Below are positions 60,098-64,000 of a DNA stretch of 64,000 nt, piece by piece; within the stretch, counting starts at the first letter, position 1; each line of letters opens with the position of its first letter. The notes below the pieces were generated by a model. The model did not search any database, was not told where the DNA came from, and saw only the letters and a program-made list of their open reading frames with translations. The DNA is taken from assembly GCA_947493335.1 (NCBI GenBank), contig CANLQO010000005.1:103141-167140 (forward strand). The letters run 5' to 3'. The position numbers and the translations under genes are program-made. The stretch comes from an uncultured Paracoccaceae bacterium (GTDB lineage Bacteria > Pseudomonadota > Alphaproteobacteria > Rhodobacterales > Rhodobacteraceae).

Positions 60098-61117
60098 CTA
60101 GCTTACAGACCGGCTTGCCTGTGCCTTGGAAACCAAAAGGTCGACTTCGGATTTTGACCCCATGAACACGCCAACGCGCTGATGCAGGTTCTCCGGTGCA
60201 ATCTCCATGATGCGATCCGTGCGACTGACGGATCGCCCGCCTGCCTGTTCAACCAGGAATGACATTGGGTTCGCTTCGTAAAGCAGGCGCAGCTTACCCC
60301 CGGCTTTGCGATTTTGGCTGTCAACGGGGTACATGAACACGCCGCCACGCAATAGAATTCGATGCACCTCCGCCACCATCGACGCAACCCAACGCATGTT
60401 GAAATCCCGCCCGCGCGGTCCATTGGCACCTTCAAAACATTCGTCCACGTAGGTTTTGAGGTAGGCCTCCCAATATCGGGCGCGCGACGCGTTAATCGCA
60501 ATCTCTGAGGTGTCTTCTGGAATTTGTATGCCAACGTGGGTCTGGCGAAACTCGCCAATGCTGCCATCAAATGTGAAGGCGTCCACGCCGTGGCCCGTCG
60601 TCAGCACCAACATCGTGGACGGCCCATAAAGCGCGTATCCTGCAGCGACCTGTTCGACACCGGGTTTCATCAACGCCTCAACGGTCAGCTTATCCGGGAT
60701 TTCAGACAGCTTGAAAATTGAGAAGATCGTCCCAACCGAGACGTTGACATCGACATTGGATGAGCCGTCGAGTGGATCGAAAAACAGAACATATGGCCCG
60801 GTCGGAAAGTCACCCGGTATGGGGTAAATTTGGTCCATCTCCTCTGACACCATTGCGCACAGCACGCCGGAATACTGGCAGCGTTCAAGGAAAATATCAT
60901 TGGCAATGACATCCAGCTTTTTCTGGGTTTCACCTTGGACATTCTGGCTGTCGAGTGACCCCATCGCGTCACCGAGATCACCGTTCTTGAGGTGATTGGC
61001 GATGGCTTTGCAGGAGGTTGTGACCGCATGCAGCAGCGTGGTCAGATCCCGTTCGATCAGGCCCTTATGGCGCAATTCGAAGAGATGTTGCATGAACGTC
61101 TTTGTCTGATGCGCCAC
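60098..61117 (-). CDS. fbp: Fructose-1,6-bisphosphatase class I
   Basis: Cytoplasmic class I FBPase of 339 residues, releasing phosphate from fructose-1,6-bisphosphate in gluconeogenesis (and, in some relatives, the Calvin cycle). Visible motifs: Asp-Val-Ile-Ala-Asn-Asp near 69-74, Ser-Glu-Glu-Met-Asp at 91-95, and the metal site Asp114-Pro-Leu-Asp117-Gly-Ser-Ser-Asn121 with the following Val-Asp-Val-Asn-Val-Ser. The start is GTG 61117, with AAGGAA 9 bases upstream. Alone in the window, without Calvin-cycle neighbours, so a gluconeogenic role is more likely. Product assignment is firm. Confidence 0.92.
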   Translation of the reverse strand: MAHQTKTFMQHLFELRHKGLIERDLTTLLHAVTTSCKAIANHLKNGDLGDAMGSLDSQNVQGETQKKLDVIANDIFLERCQYSGVLCAMVSEEMDQIYPIPGDFPTGPYVLFFDPLDGSSNVDVNVSVGTIFSIFKLSEIPDKLTVEALMKPGVEQVAAGYALYGPSTMLVLTTGHGVDAFTFDGSIGEFRQTHVGIQIPEDTSEIAINASRARYWEAYLKTYVDECFEGANGPRGRDFNMRWVASMVAEVHRILLRGGVFMYPVDSQNRKAGGKLRLLYEANPMSFLVEQAGGRSVSRTDRIMEIAPENLHQRVGVFMGSKSEVDLLVSKAQASRSVS

Positions 61118-61285
61118 GTTTACGTTTCCTTTCGTCGGGGTTCAGGTCCAAGTCGCGACCTCGAAAACTGTGACGATTTCCCGCGCCTTTCGGGTCAGCT
61201 TACCAATGCGGTCACCGTGTTGATAGGGCGCAGGCCCAAAACCAAAGCCGTCACCGCCCACATGGCGGTCAAGCGTGTATCGGCT

Positions 61286-62449
61286 TCACGTAATTTCATA
61301 CGCTTTGATGAAGTCCGGATCAGGCTCCACGCCAAGGCCAGGACCGGTTGGTATTGCGACACGTCCACCGTTGGTCTTGACCTGACCCTGAATATCCAAA
61401 GGCTCGACGAGCAGGTGATCGCGAAATCGGTTTTCAGTCGTGTCAAATTCCAGCATTGGCTCCCACGGGTGAAGCCCTCCGGGCATCGGCGGCATGGCTG
61501 CAAGCAACTGCAGATTTGTGGCCACAGCAATGGCGCTGCCCCAGACGTGATTGATGACCGGCGTAAAGTGCGCATGGCACAGGGCCAGAACGCGCAGGTA
61601 TTCGGTGATCCCGCCAAGCGCGCAAACCTCGGGTTGCGCAATATCCAGACCCCGGTTTTCCAGAATCGCCCGCCATCCCCAGCGGGCAAATTCGGCCTCA
61701 CCGCCCGAGATATTCGTCTTGAGACCCGCACGCAGCTCGCGATAGCCATCATGATCTTCAGGCGCGACAGGCTCTTCAAACCAATATGCGCCCATCTCGT
61801 CCAACGCGCGCCCGACATAGAAGGCGTCCGAGGTGGTATAGCAATGATTGGCGTCCACCATGAAACGCGCTTCGCCCACACCCCTCGCCACCGCTTCGCA
61901 GAGTTGGACATCCTCTCGCGGGCCCAGACCGGTTTTCATCTTGGTCGCCGAAAATCCCATGTCGATAATCGCGGCCGCTTCATCTGTGAAGCGGGCGATG
62001 TGATCCGCCACGCTTTCGCGCTTCAGCATCATGCCATAGCCATATGCGGCCACATCATTGCGGTGCGCGCCACCGATCAGCTTGTGGATCGGCAAACCCG
62101 CGACCTTGCCCGCAATATCCCAAAGCGCGATATCAACGCCGGACAAGGACTGGATCGGCATTCCCTTTTGCCCATGATCGCGCAGCAAATTGTAAACGCG
62201 GTGCCAGATGACATCCCGGTCCAGCGGGTCAGAGCCAACAACCATCGGTGCGATGACGCGCTCCACAATCGTCTTGTTGGCGACCGCCACGTTACCCGGA
62301 CCAAAACATTCGCCCCAACCCGTGATGCCTTCGTCAGTACTGACTTCGACCAAATGGGTGGTGCGCTTGTCGTAATACTGCTGCGAATAGCCCAGTTCTT
62401 CGGGCATATCGCACTGTAGAACGTGGCTTCTGATTGACGTGATTTTCAT
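61286..62449 (-). CDS. Enolase-superfamily sugar-acid dehydratase (mandelate racemase subgroup)
   Basis: Enzyme of 387 residues of the mandelate racemase/muconate lactonizing group. Catalytic elements are clear: Lys170-Met-Lys172 (acid/base Lys pair), metal ligands Asp199, Glu225 (Phe-Glu-Glu-Pro) and Glu251, a His301 with a probable Asp269 partner. This Lys-x-Lys plus His-Asp set marks the mandelate-racemase subgroup, which includes dehydratases of galactonate, gluconate, fuconate and others. The start is ATG 62449, overlapping the aldehyde dehydrogenase stop by 4 bases. With the aldehyde dehydrogenase it suggests an oxidative pathway for a sugar acid; the substrate is open. Confidence 0.85.
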   Translation of the reverse strand: MKITSIRSHVLQCDMPEELGYSQQYYDKRTTHLVEVSTDEGITGWGECFGPGNVAVANKTIVERVIAPMVVGSDPLDRDVIWHRVYNLLRDHGQKGMPIQSLSGVDIALWDIAGKVAGLPIHKLIGGAHRNDVAAYGYGMMLKRESVADHIARFTDEAAAIIDMGFSATKMKTGLGPREDVQLCEAVARGVGEARFMVDANHCYTTSDAFYVGRALDEMGAYWFEEPVAPEDHDGYRELRAGLKTNISGGEAEFARWGWRAILENRGLDIAQPEVCALGGITEYLRVLALCHAHFTPVINHVWGSAIAVATNLQLLAAMPPMPGGLHPWEPMLEFDTTENRFRDHLLVEPLDIQGQVKTNGGRVAIPTGPGLGVEPDPDFIKAYEIT

Positions 62450-63882
62450 GCGGCGAGCGCTCGTGTGATGCGTTTGATGACAAGGTAGTCGTGCAGCGCC
62501 AGTGTTGAGCAATCATGCCCGATGCCCGACTGGCCAATCCCGCCGTGGGGCAGGTCAATGTCGTATTTGACGCCGTTGATCTGGATTTCGCCATAGCGCA
62601 GCTTGGCCGCCCAAGATTCTGCGAACGCCAGATCGCGGGTGAAAATATAGGCGGTCAGCCCGCCGTCATCGCAGTCATTTGCCATGCGATTCAGGTCGCT
62701 GGTGTCGTCAAAAGGAATGATCGAGACGATGGGCCCAAAGGTTTCCTGCCTGTAGACGTCCATGTTTTCGGTCACATTGCCCAGCACAGTCGGGGCAAGG
62801 AAGTGTCCCTCCGGCAACCCCGCCGGTCTGTCACCACCTGCCAGCACCTTCGCACCGCTCTGCGCAGCGCTATCGATCAGTCCTTTGAGCCGGGTCCACG
62901 CGCGGCCGTCAATCACCGGCCCTGTCAGGATGTCCGCGTCCCTGTCCCAGCCGACGCCTGCGGCATTGGCGAAATCAACCGCTTTGTCGGTAAATTCCTC
63001 GACCACGTCACGGTGCACAAACACCCGGTTAGGAGAGACGCAAATCTGCCCGGCATTATTGAATTTCACGCCACAGGTGATGTTCACGGCTTGATCAATA
63101 TCCGCATCCGGAAACACCAAGACCGGCGCATTGCCACCCAATTCCATTGAGTAGCGTTTGATCGTGCTCGACCCTGTGCGCATGATGTGTCGGCCCGTAT
63201 TGGTCGAGCCGATCAGCGTGATAAGCGCCGGAATCGGCGACGCCGACAGGTGGTCTGCCACGTCATATCCATCCGTGCAGAGAATTTGCACAACGCCGGG
63301 CGGCAATCCGATCTGGTGGCACAATTCGCCCACAGCATAGGCCGAAATCGGTGTCTGTTCCGAGGGGCGAATGATGATCGGGCATCCCGCAGCCATGGCC
63401 GGGCCAATCTTGAAGGCAAGGTTTAGCAGTGGGAAGTTCCAGGCCAGAAACGCCAGCGCAACGCCTGCCGGTTCATGGACAAGCCTGTGGGTGTGCGTTC
63501 CTGCCCGGTCGGCAATGGCGGCGTCATGGATGCGGGCGATTTCTTCGGCGTAGAATTCAAGACTGTTCTTTAGACCGTCGAAGTCTTCTTGGGTGTTGCC
63601 CCAAGGTTTGCCCATTTCGTGATGCAAACAGTCGCGCAGATGTACTTCATTCTCGATCACGGCGTCGCGCAATTTGCGCATCCACATTTGCCGCTCGATG
63701 ATCGAAGTCGTGGACCAGCTCGGGAAGGCGTCACGGGCCGCATCAAGCGCGCGCTGCGCGTCGCCTAGCCCGGCGGTTGGCACATTGGCAACGCGTTGAT
63801 TGTTCGCTGGATTGAATACGTCGATCTGCCCCTCACCATCCGTGAGCGCGCCCGCGATGTACATCTTCTTTTCAAACGACAT
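62446..63882 (-). CDS. NAD(P)-dependent aldehyde dehydrogenase
   Basis: Aldehyde dehydrogenase of 478 residues, normal length. Catalytic residues are present: Asn149 in Ala-Trp-Asn-Phe-Pro, Glu247 in Met-Glu-Leu-Gly-Gly-Asn, and the nucleophile Cys281 in Gly-Gln-Ile-Cys. Where nearly all members have Lys in the Lys-Pro-Ser-Glu motif that binds the cofactor ribose, this protein has Arg172 (Ile-Arg-Pro-Ser-Glu-Gln-Thr-Pro). ATG 63882, with AAGGATGAG upstream. It overlaps the dehydratase gene by 4 bases, so the pair is translated together: dehydration of a sugar acid followed by oxidation of an aldehyde (such as a ketoglutarate semialdehyde) is the likely pathway. Confidence 0.88.
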   Translation of the reverse strand: MSFEKKMYIAGALTDGEGQIDVFNPANNQRVANVPTAGLGDAQRALDAARDAFPSWSTTSIIERQMWMRKLRDAVIENEVHLRDCLHHEMGKPWGNTQEDFDGLKNSLEFYAEEIARIHDAAIADRAGTHTHRLVHEPAGVALAFLAWNFPLLNLAFKIGPAMAAGCPIIIRPSEQTPISAYAVGELCHQIGLPPGVVQILCTDGYDVADHLSASPIPALITLIGSTNTGRHIMRTGSSTIKRYSMELGGNAPVLVFPDADIDQAVNITCGVKFNNAGQICVSPNRVFVHRDVVEEFTDKAVDFANAAGVGWDRDADILTGPVIDGRAWTRLKGLIDSAAQSGAKVLAGGDRPAGLPEGHFLAPTVLGNVTENMDVYRQETFGPIVSIIPFDDTSDLNRMANDCDDGGLTAYIFTRDLAFAESWAAKLRYGEIQINGVKYDIDLPHGGIGQSGIGHDCSTLALHDYLVIKRITRALAA

Positions 63883-64000
63883 TTTGTGCTCATCCTTTCG
63901 TGCTCATGTGCCTCCCCACCTGCCCGGTTACCAGTTTGTGACGGAGCCATCTGGTTTTTGCAGGTGCGGGCATTCCACGTGGGTTGGTTTTGAGGCGCGC

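Noticed and set aside
60992..62419. 475-codon plus-strand frame antisense to fbp and the dehydratase
   Set aside because: Both genes on the other strand carry complete catalytic motifs; this frame has none and runs across their gap.

Overview
The window reads as a chromosomal segment of a marine alphaproteobacterium of the Rhodobacterales (Roseobacter group). The evidence is the moderately high GC content, the Asp-Gly-His-Ala pattern just after two signal peptides (exported protein at 7930-8466, sugar-binding protein at 50192-51211), the TAXI-type TRAP transporter, the fructose-type ABC transporter and the many LysR regulators. No tRNA, rRNA or CRISPR array was seen. Assignments rest on reading motifs; no database search was run.

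Region 1 (1-12.5 kb) is a string of small metabolic and transport units, each beside a LysR-type regulator: a LysE exporter, two DMT exporters, a small-molecule kinase-like protein, a YCII/NIPSNAP pair, an exported protein with two small membrane proteins, and an alpha/beta hydrolase with an SRPBCC protein. Several of the divergent gaps hold inverted repeats of the LysR-operator type.

Region 2 (12.7-24.7 kb) is a type VI secretion effector island: VgrG, a DUF2169 adaptor-like protein, a separate PAAR-like DUF4150 spike cap, and a 1409-residue RHS cage protein ending in an AHH (HNH/endonuclease VII-like) nuclease. The start codon of an Imm11/DUF1629-like immunity gene overlaps the stop of the toxin gene. 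Four unassigned small genes follow, and then a second, about 77% identical immunity paralogue. No structural type VI genes lie in the window, so the island is an auxiliary cluster that must use a machine encoded elsewhere. An IS110-family transposase gene broken by one in-frame amber codon lies just downstream.

Region 3 (26.7-36.7 kb) is accessory: a GFA protein, a GNAT acetyltransferase, a large SARP/TolB-like/TPR regulator diverging from a tiny gene, an MFS transporter, three LysR regulators and a PLP enzyme resembling serine hydroxymethyltransferase. A degenerate intergenic repeat of about 30-100 bp recurs between genes from about 5 to 33 kb.

Region 4 (36.8-48.7 kb) is a compact type II secretion system: prepilin peptidase, GspD, E, F, G, I, J, L, M and a GspC/N-like protein on the + strand. 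GspK sits on the opposite strand, directly behind a large exported protein with a PA domain that is the obvious candidate substrate.

Region 5 (48.8-64 kb) is catabolic: a ROK repressor diverging from a fructose-type ABC transporter (frcBCA-like); a TAXI TRAP transporter with a DadA-like amino-acid oxidoreductase, a LysR regulator and a D-cysteine-desulfhydrase-like PLP enzyme; class I fructose-1,6-bisphosphatase; and an enolase-superfamily sugar-acid dehydratase overlapping an aldehyde dehydrogenase.
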